Below, piece by piece: positions 43,565 to 53,035 of a stretch of DNA of 64,000 nt. Each line of letters begins with the position of its first letter. Within the stretch, counting starts at the first letter, position 1. This DNA is from Pyxidicoccus sp. MSG2 (GTDB taxonomy: Bacteria > Myxococcota > Myxococcia > Myxococcales > Myxococcaceae). The stretch lies in the NCBI RefSeq assembly GCF_026626705.1, contig NZ_JAPNKC010000001.1, forward strand, positions 10,316,001-10,380,000, written 5' to 3'. The position numbers were made by a program, and so were the translations under genes. The notes beneath the pieces are model-generated. The model saw only the letters and a program-made list of their open reading frames with translations. It did no database searches and was not told where the DNA came from.

Positions 43565-45280
43565 TCACCCCTCTCTGTTGAAGAAGTACTGGCTCACCTC
43601 GATGACGAACTCGAGCTGCTGGAGGATGTCCCCCTTGACGGGCCGCTGCTCGATCGGGTCGAAGACGTTCAGCCGGAAGTGGTCGGACTCGAACCCGACG
43701 AAGGTGACGATGCCCAGGTGCGGGAACTCGGGGTTGAGCTTCAGCATCGCCTTGACGATGTACTGGTACTTCTCCGACTCCAGCGAGTAGCCGTCGAAGG
43801 TGAAGCCCACCTGTCCCTCATCGAACCCGATGGAGAGCAGGTTGTTGTACGTGTTGCCGGGAGCGTTGCCCGGGTCCGCTGGGACGATTCCCGCCGCGAC
43901 GATGTAGTACTCGGGCAGGTCCGGCGGCCGGCGCACGATGTCCGGGTCTCCGCCAGGGTCTCCCTGGGGGCCCTGCTGGCCCGGGGGCCCTTGAATGCCC
44001 TGCGGTCCTTGAATGCCCTGCGGCCCGGTCGCGCCGGCGGCCCCCGTCGCGCCGGCGGCCCCCGTCGCGCCGGTGGCCCCCGTCGCGCCAGCCGGGCCCG
44101 TGGCCCCCGTCGCGCCAGCCGGACCCGTGGCCCCCGTGGCCCCCATCTGGCCCGTCAAACCCTGCAGCCCCTGAGGCCCCGTCGGACCGGCTGGACCCGC
44201 TGGACCCGCCGGACCGGCAGGGCCCGCCGAGCCCGAGCCCCCGCCGAGCCCACCGCCCAGCAGCCACTCCTGGAGCATGCGCAGGTGGAGCAGGTAGGGC
44301 CGCTCCTCCTCGAGGATGCGGATGGCGCCCGCGGAGTCATCCACCTGCCAGTCGCCGGCCACGCCGGACTTCACCAGTGGGACTTCCACCTCGGCCAGCA
44401 TCACGCAGTTGCCGTCGCCGGAGGCCTCGGGGGTGACGGGCGCGGAGCAGCCCTGCGCCTCGCCCAGCCAGTTGGGCCGCCACAGCGCGCGCAACTCCGT
44501 CACCCACAGCCGCATCGCGGCACGCAGGTACTGCTCCAGGTACTCCTGGTAGATGATGAGCGGCCCGGGCGGAGAGCCGTCGAGCATCACGTCCAGCGGG
44601 CTGTTCGGCGGCGATGGCGGCGACAGCGGCGAAGAGGGCAGGGCGCCCGTCACCGCCGCGTCGCGGATGGCCTGGAGGAAGTCCTCCAGGGACACGGAGG
44701 TGGACGGGTCGCTCCCGGGCTGGATGTGCTCGCGCAACCAGCGCACGAAGTCGCGGACGGCGTCCTCTTCCGGCTGGGAGGGGCGCGAAAGGCGCAGCTC
44801 CAGGCCGAAGTCGTCCGTGACGCGCGAGGGCGCCATGGAGTCGTCCTCGCTGCGGCACGGCTCGCCGGGGACGGGCACCATGTCCGTGAGGCACTCGCGG
44901 TAGCAGAGCACCACCCACAGCCGCAGCAGCTTCGTCACGGACACGTGGGTGTCCACGCCGCCCTTGTTGGCCTTCAGCCAGTCGTTGATGGACGCGCACT
45001 GCGCGGGCGTCACGCGCACCAGGTGCCCGCGCGGAGTGAGCGCCACCCCTGGGGACACGCGCACCTCCGGGCCGCGCGCGCCCAGGCCGGACGTCACCGC
45101 GAGGCCCCAGGCGGTGCCGTAGCCGAGGAGGTCTCTCGCCAGCCACCTGTCCCTCTCGGAGAGCCAGGCGAACTCCTGGTTGAAGTCGTCCACGCCCAGC
45201 ACCATGCCCAGCACGTAGTTCACGTGCTTCGTGGGGTCGGCGGCCGCGCGCGGTACTGACGTGGAAGTGAAGGTGCTCAT
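43565..45280 (-). CDS. Collagen-like repeat protein, putative tail fibre
   Basis: A 571-aa protein. Residues 1-110 form an adaptor-like head ([20 protein letters not shown], then [14 protein letters not shown]). A middle region of about 230 residues includes a Pro/Ser stretch. About residues 350-445 are 32 uninterrupted Gly-X-Y triplets (mostly GPA, GAT, GPQ). A C-terminal beta domain of about 125 residues ends ..[14 protein letters not shown]. Collagen-like stalks capped by a globular tip are common in phage tail fibres and would trimerise. The start overlaps the stop of the tail-protein-I gene by 4 nt. The tip domain probably decides the target. No signal peptide, as expected for a particle assembled in the cytoplasm. 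Confidence 0.78.
   Translation of the reverse strand: MSTFTSTSVPRAAADPTKHVNYVLGMVLGVDDFNQEFAWLSERDRWLARDLLGYGTAWGLAVTSGLGARGPEVRVSPGVALTPRGHLVRVTPAQCASINDWLKANKGGVDTHVSVTKLLRLWVVLCYRECLTDMVPVPGEPCRSEDDSMAPSRVTDDFGLELRLSRPSQPEEDAVRDFVRWLREHIQPGSDPSTSVSLEDFLQAIRDAAVTGALPSSPLSPPSPPNSPLDVMLDGSPPGPLIIYQEYLEQYLRAAMRLWVTELRALWRPNWLGEAQGCSAPVTPEASGDGNCVMLAEVEVPLVKSGVAGDWQVDDSAGAIRILEEERPYLLHLRMLQEWLLGGGLGGGSGSAGPAGPAGPAGPAGPTGPQGLQGLTGQMGATGATGPAGATGATGPAGATGATGATGAAGATGAAGATGPQGIQGPQGIQGPPGQQGPQGDPGGDPDIVRRPPDLPEYYIVAAGIVPADPGNAPGNTYNNLLSIGFDEGQVGFTFDGYSLESEKYQYIVKAMLKLNPEFPHLGIVTFVGFESDHFRLNVFDPIEQRPVKGDILQQLEFVIEVSQYFFNREG
43946..44233 (-). repeat. Collagen-like Gly-X-Y coding repeat
   Basis: 288 bp encode 32 consecutive Gly-X-Y triplets. 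In the centre (about 44030-44140) the DNA itself is a near-perfect 18-bp tandem repeat of the type GTCGCGCCGGCGGCCCCC on the plus strand. Copy number in such a repeat is likely to vary between strains. Confidence 0.85.
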
Positions 45281-48048
45281 TGGATGTCGCTCCCGTGGGA
45301 CTCACGGCGCCCGAGCGCGTCCCGCCCCAGGATTTGCCGGTCCTTGGCGTCCTGTGGGGGTCTCGGTGCCAGATGGCTTTCCGCCAGGTACTCGCGGCCG
45401 AGCTGCATGGCGGGCATCAGCTCGGGGGCACGGCTGCCCAGGTCAATCAGGGTGTCCACGCCCAGGCGGGCTTCGCCGACGCGGAACATGGCCCAGTAGA
45501 ACTTCACGTCGAACACGGTGTGGGCCGGCTTCTCCACCGCCACCACACGCATCGCCTGCTCCAGCCTCGTGCGCTGCTCCTGCGCGGCGCTTCCCTGCGG
45601 CACCGGCAGCACCACCGTGAAGCGGTGCGCCGCGGCGCGCACCGGCAGCACCACCGTCTCGAAGTGATACCAGTCCGACTGCGCCGGACCGTCCGCCGGC
45701 AGCACCGTGGGCAGCGCGGCCTGCGTGAAGTCCGTCAGCGTCGTCACGTGCGCGGCATTGAGCGCGGTGATGTTCCGGTAGCGCCGCGCCAGGAAGTCGC
45801 GCCACACCGGCGCGTCCGCGGACGTGGCCGCCGGGATGAAGCCCAGCGCCTCCTGGGTGAAGGAACGCCAGACAGCGGAAACCGTCGCTCCCGCCGGCTC
45901 GGTGAGGGGGAAGTTCTCCGTCAGCGCCGTCACGCCCGCCGCCGTCAGGGCCGTCCGGTAGCGCTCCACCAATTGCGCGCGTCCCTGCGACGGCTCCCAG
46001 CGCTTGGACGTGGCGGTGGCCACGGTGTGGATGCCCTCGGTCTGGGTCGGCTCCGGCGGGACGAGGAACGGGGTGCGCGCGGAGCGGAAGCGCTCGACGA
46101 TGCGGAAGCGCGAGCGGGTGGGGTCCTCCTCCTCGGTGAAGATGGAGTCGTCCGGGCACTCATCCAGGGCCACGCGCAGCGCCATGCGCAGCCCGCGCGG
46201 CGTGCCCCGCCACTGGAAGAAGTCCAGCGTGTGGCGCAGGAAGAGCCGCCGCCGGGGCTCGTCCCATGCCGGGTCCATGGCCACGCCGAACCAGGAGGAC
46301 AGCCAGTCCAGCGCCTCGGGCGGAGCGCTGCGCGCGTCGAACAGCACCTGCGCCGCGGCGATGCGGTCCTCGATGGAGGTGAACAGCCCCTCCACGTTGG
46401 CGAGGAACCTGTCCAGGAAGCTCGAAGACTCGGCGTCCTGCCGGTACAGGCCGGGCAGGTACTGCGCCAGGTACGAGAAGCGCGGGTACCAGGCGCGCAG
46501 CGCGTGGATGCGCGGCGTGGTGGCGCCGCCGCCCACGAGCGTGAGCTCCACCTGTGCGTAGCGCCCCTTCGCCCGCTGGAAGAGCACCTCGAAGGTGCCG
46601 CGATGCGGGCCCTCGGCCTCGGTGACGAAGGGCTGCTCGGAGCCGCCGCCGCGCTTGTACGGCGTGGGCTCCTCCATGAAGGGCGTGGCTTCCAGGTCCG
46701 CGTGCTCGTTGGCCGCGCGGGTGCGGATGACGATGCGGGCGCCGGGAGGAATGGACGCGTCCAGCATCACCCGGTGCCACGCGCAGTCCGGCGAGCGGCC
46801 GTCGAGCACCGGCGTGCGCAGCGTGGCCTCGCGCACGTAGCGGGGCCGGCGCTGCGGCACCAGGGGCACGAAGGTGTCGGCGAAGTCGTAGAACGCGCCG
46901 CCGCCCGCGCCGATGAGCGCCTTGCCGCCGAACAGTCGCAGGGGCAGGTACTCCGGCTGGGGCACCGCGGAGAGCGTGCCGTCCTCGGCCACGTGCAAAT
47001 CGAAGGCGAAGACCTGGTTGCCGTCGCGGCCCACCACGAGCACGCGGTGGGGCGTGGTCTCCGTGCCGGGCACCAGGGCCATGTCGTGCGCCACCAGCGC
47101 GTAGCTGAACGCGGGGCCGGAGCCCTGGAGGATGCCCTCCACCTCCAGCGGCAGTGGCGCACCCTCGGGCTGTCCGTCGCGGTACACGCCGAGGAAGCTG
47201 GCGGCCTCGCCCCGGTCCAGCACCAGCACGCGGCCGTCCGGCAGCACCTCCACGGAGATGGGGTCCTGGGCGGACAGCGGCAGCGACGCGTCCAGCGTCA
47301 CCGGCTCCGGGAAGGTGACAGCGGGCACGCGCCGCTGCGGACCGCCCGTCGCGGGCTGGAAGGACTCCACGACCTCGGCGGACAGCACGGAGTCCCCGTC
47401 CAGGTGCACCACGCGCAACTCCGCGTCCAGGCGCCACAGGCGGCGGTTCTCCCGGTCCAGCACCACCGCGCCGCCGTCCGGTGTGGCCGCGATGTCCCAC
47501 GGCGCGAAGGGCACGCCCGCGGGCCACACGTGCTTCACGGGCGGGCCGCCGGAGTGCAGGTCGAACACCAGCAGCCCGGGCGACGGCGCCAGCGTTCCCA
47601 CGACGAGGTAGTGGTGCCCGGTGATGCCCAGCCCTCCGAGCGGCGCGGGCGCGGGAGTGGCCAGCGGCACCGCCGGGCCGAAGCCGCCGAACGCGGGCGC
47701 GGGCACCTGGGACGGGGCCACCGGCCAGAAGGTGCTGGTGGCCCGTGAGCCGCTGGACATCACCTTCACGGTGAGGCCGTCGCCGCCAATCCAGTAGAAG
47801 CTGCCGTAGCGATCTCTCGCGGCGCCGCGCCGGTCCTCCAGCTTCGGGGGCACGTCGCGCGGGGCGGCGAGGAAGCGGAACAGCTCCGCGCGCAGGGACA
47901 CCTCCGCGCGGATGGCGTCCCAGGCCACGTCCGCGCCGGTGCCGGACGGGTCGGCCCATGCCTCGGACAGGGGCCGCCCCTCGGAGGAGCAGCGGCCCCA
48001 GTCGTCGCGGCCGAGCAGCAGGTGGAAGCGTGTCCCGTTGGCGTCCAT
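45277..48048 (-). CDS. Phage tail protein I-like eCIS baseplate protein with N-terminal propeller-like region (Afp12-like)
   Basis: A 923-aa protein. The C-terminal half has the tail-protein-I signature: [20 protein letters not shown], then [20 protein letters not shown] and [20 protein letters not shown] (about residues 515-610), with [20 protein letters not shown] after it. The first 450 residues contain repeated short motifs of NHL/beta-propeller type ([40 protein letters not shown]). This family bridges the baseplate wedge to fibres. It directly abuts the baseplate J gene and overlaps the collagen-like fibre gene by 4 nt. The propeller fusion is larger than a simple gpI and may display a carbohydrate-binding surface. 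Confidence 0.8.
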   Translation of the reverse strand: MDANGTRFHLLLGRDDWGRCSSEGRPLSEAWADPSGTGADVAWDAIRAEVSLRAELFRFLAAPRDVPPKLEDRRGAARDRYGSFYWIGGDGLTVKVMSSGSRATSTFWPVAPSQVPAPAFGGFGPAVPLATPAPAPLGGLGITGHHYLVVGTLAPSPGLLVFDLHSGGPPVKHVWPAGVPFAPWDIAATPDGGAVVLDRENRRLWRLDAELRVVHLDGDSVLSAEVVESFQPATGGPQRRVPAVTFPEPVTLDASLPLSAQDPISVEVLPDGRVLVLDRGEAASFLGVYRDGQPEGAPLPLEVEGILQGSGPAFSYALVAHDMALVPGTETTPHRVLVVGRDGNQVFAFDLHVAEDGTLSAVPQPEYLPLRLFGGKALIGAGGGAFYDFADTFVPLVPQRRPRYVREATLRTPVLDGRSPDCAWHRVMLDASIPPGARIVIRTRAANEHADLEATPFMEEPTPYKRGGGSEQPFVTEAEGPHRGTFEVLFQRAKGRYAQVELTLVGGGATTPRIHALRAWYPRFSYLAQYLPGLYRQDAESSSFLDRFLANVEGLFTSIEDRIAAAQVLFDARSAPPEALDWLSSWFGVAMDPAWDEPRRRLFLRHTLDFFQWRGTPRGLRMALRVALDECPDDSIFTEEEDPTRSRFRIVERFRSARTPFLVPPEPTQTEGIHTVATATSKRWEPSQGRAQLVERYRTALTAAGVTALTENFPLTEPAGATVSAVWRSFTQEALGFIPAATSADAPVWRDFLARRYRNITALNAAHVTTLTDFTQAALPTVLPADGPAQSDWYHFETVVLPVRAAAHRFTVVLPVPQGSAAQEQRTRLEQAMRVVAVEKPAHTVFDVKFYWAMFRVGEARLGVDTLIDLGSRAPELMPAMQLGREYLAESHLAPRPPQDAKDRQILGRDALGRRESHGSDIQ

Positions 48049-50358
48049 CTACCGGCACTCCTCCGGGACGACGGGCACGGACACGAAGGGGCGCTGCGCT
48101 CCGGTGGCCACGGTGCCGGTGCCACGCAGTTCGTCCAGGGACGGCGGGTCCCCCACGGCCACGGAGATGCCGGCGAGCCGGGGCAGCTGCAAGCCCGTCA
48201 GCGGCACCTGGTCCTGCGCGGCGCCGGTGGCCAGACCCAGCCGCACGCCGCGCACCAGCGCCACGCCCGCCACGCGGCTGGCGACGGCGGCCAATTCCAG
48301 CGACACCACGGCCTTGCGCAGCGGCCAGCCGCGCTGGAGCACGGTGGCCTGCGGCGCGCCGGCCAGCGACACCGTGGGCTCCAGCAAGTCCGTGCCCTCG
48401 GGTGGCAGCGGCGAGAGGAAAGCGGTGAGCGCGGCCTTCACCGACTCGCGCACCGTGGCCTGCGACACGCCGGCCACCACCTCCAGGCCCACCGTCACCC
48501 AGACGGGCTTGTAGACGGCGCGGCGCACGAAGATTTCCGTCGTCACCAGCCGCCGGGGCGCCAGCCAGCAGGCGATGGCGTCCAGGAAGGCGTCCTGCCC
48601 TTGAGTCTCCGCCGGGTCCGGCTCGAAGCGCGGAATGGCCATCACCGTCACCGCTCCGGGCGCGTCCCCGGGCTCGTTGGGCGAGAGGGCGGGATGGAAG
48701 GCGGGCAGCACCTCCACGCGGCCCACGGCCACGCCGGGAGTGCGCAGGGTGAGGGCCTCGAAGTCCTGCGTCGTCACCAACCTGTCGCGGTGCTGGAGGA
48801 AGCGGGTGATGTGCCGCTCTCCCTCCGTCACGCCCTCCGCGTCCGCGCCGCCCCACGTGGGCAGCGGGTTCTCCACCTTGAGCCCCGGAGGCAGCGCCGG
48901 GCCGCTCGTCACCGTGCCCGGACCCACGTTGCCGGCGCGGCCCACGCCGTGGTCGTAGTCCACGCGCAGGGTGGCACCGGGAGGCGGCCGTGCGCCGTGC
49001 GCGCCGTCGCCGAAGCGCAGCTCGCCGGCCTCCGCGTCCAGGCGGAACACCTTCACCCGCGTGTTGGTGGACGCGGGCGTGCCGGGCGGCAGGCGCGGGT
49101 CGGCCACCGCCACCTCGGGCCCCGCGCTCATCAGGTCGTCAATCTCGTCCCAGGGGTCCGACTTGCCGTCGACGGTGACGGTCAGCTTCACCGTGCCCGG
49201 CAGCACCGGAGCGCGCGCCAGCTTCGCCACCTGGTCCGGTTCGCCGGTGCCCGCGGGCAGCAACTCGCTCGTCACGCGCTCGCGCTGCGTCACCGGCGCG
49301 GCGTTGATGCCCGCCCACAAGAGCTTCGTGGTGACGGGCGCGGACGAGGTGATGCGCAGCCACGTAATCACGCGCGCATCCAGCTCCTCGTCGTCCAGCG
49401 CGGGAGGGAAGTCGCGGGTGCCCGCCTCCAGCGGGTCCATGTTCGTCCACAGCTCCAGCTCGGCCACGGTGGAGGGCAGGGGTACGTCCACCACCACCGG
49501 CTCCGCGGGCACTTCGGCCGTGGCCAGGGTGCGCCAGCTCGCGTTGCGGTCGGCGGCGGTCTCCGGCAGCTTGCCCTCGGGCGGCAGCCGGGGGAGCTGG
49601 AACTGGAGCACCGCCGAGCCCTCCGGCCGCGCCTGTCCGTTGGGCACCAGGTTGCGCCCGCCCGTGTCGCCGGCCGGCGCAATGCCCACCGTCAGCACCT
49701 TGCCCTTCAACTCCTCACGGGCGCGCTTCAGTGCGTCCGGCAGCTTCCGGTCCGCGGGCCTGAGCAGCAGCGCCACCCACAACGCCCTGTCTAGCGCCTG
49801 GGTGTTGAGGTCCAGCGGCTCGGTGCCGCGCGGGGAGAAGGGCGTCGTCTCGTAGAACTGGAGATCGTTCGGTTGCGCGGGCGGCGGCTGGGTGGCGGTG
49901 AAGGAGGCGTAGAGCTCCTGGTAGTACTCCTTCACGCGCGCCTCGGGCGCCACGCTCCGCTTGTAGAAGAAGGCGGCCTCCACGGGCAGCACGTCCAGCC
50001 CGCGCTCGGTGCGGAAGGGCACGTTGCCGGCGCGCACCTCCACGCCATCCGTCAGCGTGAGGGCCTGCGGCGGGCCGCCGCGCGCGTTGCTGAAGGCCAC
50101 CATGCCCTTCGCGGACGACGCCGGCTGCAGCGGCACGCCGAGGAGCTGGAGGAACTTGAGCCGGTTGCGATCCGGAATCTGGTTGGCGCGGTAGAGGAGG
50201 CTCTCCGTCAGGAAGGCGAAGAGCTCCAGCAGCGTGACGCCCGGGTCGGCCTTGTTGAAGTTGGTCCACTCGGGGTTGTGGACGGGGATGCGCGACAGCG
50301 CTTCATCCAGCAGTTGCTGGTACTTCCGGTCGTCGATGGTGGGCAGGGTGATTGGCAC
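48049..50358 (-). CDS. Baseplate J-like protein (Afp11-like)
   Basis: A 769-aa protein. The N-terminus has the signature of putative baseplate assembly proteins: LPTIDDRKYQQLLDEALSRI, then FNKADPGVTLLELFAFLTES and YRANQIPDRNRLKFLQLLGV. Later it carries TLRVDYDHGVGRAGNVGPGT and HITRFLQHRDRLVTTQDFEA, typical of gp47/J wedge proteins. It forms the wedge around the spike with gp25. The gene lies 7 nt after the gp25 gene and ends immediately before the ATG of the tail-protein-I gene. Length is in the normal range for eCIS. Confidence 0.9.
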   Translation of the reverse strand: MPITLPTIDDRKYQQLLDEALSRIPVHNPEWTNFNKADPGVTLLELFAFLTESLLYRANQIPDRNRLKFLQLLGVPLQPASSAKGMVAFSNARGGPPQALTLTDGVEVRAGNVPFRTERGLDVLPVEAAFFYKRSVAPEARVKEYYQELYASFTATQPPPAQPNDLQFYETTPFSPRGTEPLDLNTQALDRALWVALLLRPADRKLPDALKRAREELKGKVLTVGIAPAGDTGGRNLVPNGQARPEGSAVLQFQLPRLPPEGKLPETAADRNASWRTLATAEVPAEPVVVDVPLPSTVAELELWTNMDPLEAGTRDFPPALDDEELDARVITWLRITSSAPVTTKLLWAGINAAPVTQRERVTSELLPAGTGEPDQVAKLARAPVLPGTVKLTVTVDGKSDPWDEIDDLMSAGPEVAVADPRLPPGTPASTNTRVKVFRLDAEAGELRFGDGAHGARPPPGATLRVDYDHGVGRAGNVGPGTVTSGPALPPGLKVENPLPTWGGADAEGVTEGERHITRFLQHRDRLVTTQDFEALTLRTPGVAVGRVEVLPAFHPALSPNEPGDAPGAVTVMAIPRFEPDPAETQGQDAFLDAIACWLAPRRLVTTEIFVRRAVYKPVWVTVGLEVVAGVSQATVRESVKAALTAFLSPLPPEGTDLLEPTVSLAGAPQATVLQRGWPLRKAVVSLELAAVASRVAGVALVRGVRLGLATGAAQDQVPLTGLQLPRLAGISVAVGDPPSLDELRGTGTVATGAQRPFVSVPVVPEECR

Positions 50359-50365
50359 GGTGGTG

Positions 50366-50758
50366 TTACCCCGCGAGCGTGATGTTCAGGCTGAGCCGCT
50401 CGCGCGCCCCGGTGGCGACGAGCTTGTACGTAATGGTGGCGGTGGCGGCCCGGGCGTCCTGCGGGTCCGCGTCCACGCTCACCGACTCCACCGCGATGCG
50501 CGGCTCCCACTCCGCCAGCGAGCGGGAAATCTGCTCGGCAATCTGGTGCCGCGTCGTGACGGTGTTCGGCTCGAAGAGGTAGCGCGACAGCCCCGCGCCG
50601 AACTCCGGCAGGAGGATGCGCTCGCGCGGCTCCGTGGCCAGGATGACCTGGATGGCCTCGCGCACGTTGCGCTCACCTTCGGACCACTGCATGCGCCCGT
50701 CCGGGCCCACGCGTGGGGGGAAGCTGATGCCTCGGCCTATGAGCTTTCCGGCGTCCAT
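50366..50758 (-). CDS. GPW/gp25-family baseplate wedge protein (Afp9-like)
   Basis: A 130-aa protein. The gp25 lysozyme-like fold signature is clear: NVREAIQVILATEPRERILL, then PEFGAGLSRYLFEPN and QISRSLAEWEPRIAVESVSV. This small protein connects sheath and baseplate in contractile tails and is one of the best eCIS markers. It lies 4 nt after the membrane-anchored 517-aa gene and 7 nt before baseplate J. Confidence 0.92.
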   Translation of the reverse strand: MDAGKLIGRGISFPPRVGPDGRMQWSEGERNVREAIQVILATEPRERILLPEFGAGLSRYLFEPNTVTTRHQIAEQISRSLAEWEPRIAVESVSVDADPQDARAATATITYKLVATGARERLSLNITLAG

Positions 50759-50762
50759 GGAC

Positions 50763-52316
50763 TCACCCCACCCTGGGCTTCGGGAGGCAGATCTTCAGGA
50801 AGGGCATCCACCAGAAGATGATGTTGAGCAGCGCGAGGAAGATCATCAGGACGATGAACGCGCAGAGCGTGATGATGGGAATGGAGAACATGCACAGCTC
50901 TCCCAGGTCGAAGCTCAACCCGTCGTCGAGCTCGCCCTTCATCGTCTTCTCCAGGCCGGCCACGCGGGACATCTGCTTGCGCAGTCCCTTGGACAGCGTG
51001 AAGCCGACGTTCTTCTTGAACCTGCGCAGCCCGCGGATGCTGGTGTCCACGGGCAGCTCGATGCGCACCGGGCGCGCGGGCGCGTCCGGGTCGAAGAACG
51101 GCGCCAGTGTGAAGGTCCGCGACGGCGCGCTCACCAGCGGCGGGCACAGCGCGCCGCACGCCGGCTTCAGGTACACGCAGCGCAGCACGTAGCGCGTGAC
51201 GCCCGGCTCCTCCAGCTTGGACACCGGCTCCGGCTGGGAGGGCAGGGTGTACGTGCCCACCGCGGCCGCCGCCGTCACCGCGCCGCGCAGCGTCTCCGGC
51301 AGCACGCCGCCCCGGCGCAGGTTGTAGTCGAGCGTGTTGGTGCGCCCGTTGAGGACGGCCTCGCGCTGCTGCCACGCGCTGCGCAGCGCCTTCTGCCAGG
51401 TGTCGGCCGTGGCGCTCTCCAGCGCGTTACCGGTGAGCAGGTCATACAGCGCCTGGGTGGCGTCCGTCGGCCGGGGCCCGGGCGTCTGCTTGTTGAGCAC
51501 GGTCCACAGCGCGGGGAGGCGCTCCTCCAGCAGGGTGGCGAAGTCCACCAGCAGGAAGCGCGTGGTCTCCTTCTGCACCTCCACCGCTTCGGTGGTGGTC
51601 TTCGTCCAGGCGCGGAGCTGCTCGTACGGGACGATGACCTGTCCCTCGGCCTCGTCCGCGATCATCTCCTTCGGGTTCAGGCCCGTGCTCGGGTCGCTGT
51701 CCTCGAAGGCGTTGGCGGACTCGAAGGTGTCGCGGCTGGAGGTCGGCACCAGCCCCACCAGCATCCGCCGGCGCTTGCCGTCCGCGGTGAAGTTCACCGG
51801 GAACAGGGGCAGCAGTTCCTCGCCCTTCGCCAGCGTGCCCACCTGCGCGGTGGTGAGCTCCTTCCAGATTCGACGCTTGCCCCTCGGGTCCGTGGCGTCG
51901 GGCACCCACGCGCCCTCCTTGCCACTGCCCAGTTCCTTGCGCAGCACGAAGGCGGCCTTCTCGCCCTTGGGCAGGTCCACCACGTGGTCCGGCATGCCGG
52001 GCAGGCGGCACACGAGGCTCGAGGCCACCAGGTAGAAGCGCCCATGCGCCGGCTGGTACAGCTTGGGCGTGCGCGTCGAGTCGACCGGGCCCTCGCCGGG
52101 GAAGCGCTCACCGAAGCTCTCGAACTTCGTCACCAGCAGGTCCGTCAGGTCCGGCTTGGGCGCCTGCTGGAGCCGCTCGGCCAGTTCCTCCATGAAGCGG
52201 TCCGAGTCGAACTGGAGGATGCCCGGCGCCTGGATGCGCGCCAGCTTGTCCGTGCCCGCCCACAGCGGCGACGCCGACACCCACTGCACGGCGTGGGGGA
52301 GCGTGGTGGCCATCAT
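50763..52316 (-). CDS. eCIS protein with C-terminal transmembrane anchor, function unknown
   Basis: A 517-aa protein. About 470 residues of soluble sequence contain no known domain. The C-terminus is a long hydrophobic span (FSIPIITLCAFIVLMIFLAL and onward to FWWMPFLKICL) ending KPRVG, so the protein is predicted to be tail-anchored. It lies between the spike (gpV) and gp25 genes. ATG 52316 shares its A with the upstream stop (TGATG); ATG 52322 and 52313 are also possible, with GGGGAA upstream. A membrane protein among baseplate genes suggests the particle can be tethered to the inner membrane. The CisA membrane protein of Streptomyces contractile systems is an analogue in concept; homology is not shown. 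Confidence 0.6.
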   Translation of the reverse strand: MMATTLPHAVQWVSASPLWAGTDKLARIQAPGILQFDSDRFMEELAERLQQAPKPDLTDLLVTKFESFGERFPGEGPVDSTRTPKLYQPAHGRFYLVASSLVCRLPGMPDHVVDLPKGEKAAFVLRKELGSGKEGAWVPDATDPRGKRRIWKELTTAQVGTLAKGEELLPLFPVNFTADGKRRRMLVGLVPTSSRDTFESANAFEDSDPSTGLNPKEMIADEAEGQVIVPYEQLRAWTKTTTEAVEVQKETTRFLLVDFATLLEERLPALWTVLNKQTPGPRPTDATQALYDLLTGNALESATADTWQKALRSAWQQREAVLNGRTNTLDYNLRRGGVLPETLRGAVTAAAAVGTYTLPSQPEPVSKLEEPGVTRYVLRCVYLKPACGALCPPLVSAPSRTFTLAPFFDPDAPARPVRIELPVDTSIRGLRRFKKNVGFTLSKGLRKQMSRVAGLEKTMKGELDDGLSFDLGELCMFSIPIITLCAFIVLMIFLALLNIIFWWMPFLKICLPKPRVG

Positions 52317-53035
52317 CACCATACGTTCCCCGCGCCCGGCGTATAGGAAGAGCTGACGACGCTGTTGGTGATGACCGTGTCCGCCTGCACCACGCCGCTG
52401 AACTTGGACATGCCCGCGTTGACGGTGAGCATGCCGGCGGAAATCTCCGCGGTGCTGGCGTTGATGGTCACCTTCGCGGAGGCCGTCACGGTGATGCCGC
52501 TGGACTCCAGCTTCACCGAGTTGCCGTTGCTGTCCGCCACCTCGATGGAGCCGGGCCCGTCCTTGAGCGTCACCTTCTGGCCGCCGGGCGTCTCCAGGCT
52601 GAGCGTCTCCTGGCCGTCCGTGTCGTCGAGCGTAATCACCACGCCGTTGCGCGAGCGCAGCACCTTCTTCGCGTTCTTCCCCGCGCCGTCCATGCTCTCC
52701 GGCGGCGCGTCCTTGCCGTTCCACAGCGCGCCCACCACGTAGGGCCGGCGCGGGTCTCCGGCCTCGAAGCCCACCAGCACCTCGTCCTCCACGTCGGGGA
52801 CGAACCACGAGCCGCGGTTGTTGCCGCCCATCAGCGTGGCCAGTCGGGCCCAGGCCTCATAGTGTCCGCCGCCCGCCGCGTCCGCCGCCCACGGCAGCGC
52901 CACCTTCACCCGGCCCTGGCTGTCCGGGTCCTTGATGTCGGTGACGCGCGCCGGGTACAGCCCATAGAAGCGGCCGCCCAGACCTCCGGGCACGCGCTCG
53001 TCCGCGACCATCTCCCACGCCGAGCCGTCCATCAT
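52316..53035 (-). CDS. Spike protein, gpV/VgrG C-terminal-like (Afp8 C-terminal part)
   Basis: A 239-aa protein. An N-terminal OB-fold with the gpV pattern (YPARVTDIKDPDSQGRVKVA, then WFVPDVEDEVLVGFEAGDPR and PYVVGALWNGKDAP) is followed by a triple-stranded beta-helix repeat region (GVVITLDDTDGQETLSLETP, SSGITVTASAKVTINASTAE). This forms the needle tip. In Afp8/VgrG the hub and spike are one protein; here the hub is the upstream gene, overlapping by 4 nt. No PAAR gene is adjacent. Confidence 0.88.
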   Translation of the reverse strand: MMDGSAWEMVADERVPGGLGGRFYGLYPARVTDIKDPDSQGRVKVALPWAADAAGGGHYEAWARLATLMGGNNRGSWFVPDVEDEVLVGFEAGDPRRPYVVGALWNGKDAPPESMDGAGKNAKKVLRSRNGVVITLDDTDGQETLSLETPGGQKVTLKDGPGSIEVADSNGNSVKLESSGITVTASAKVTINASTAEISAGMLTVNAGMSKFSGVVQADTVITNSVVSSSYTPGAGNVW

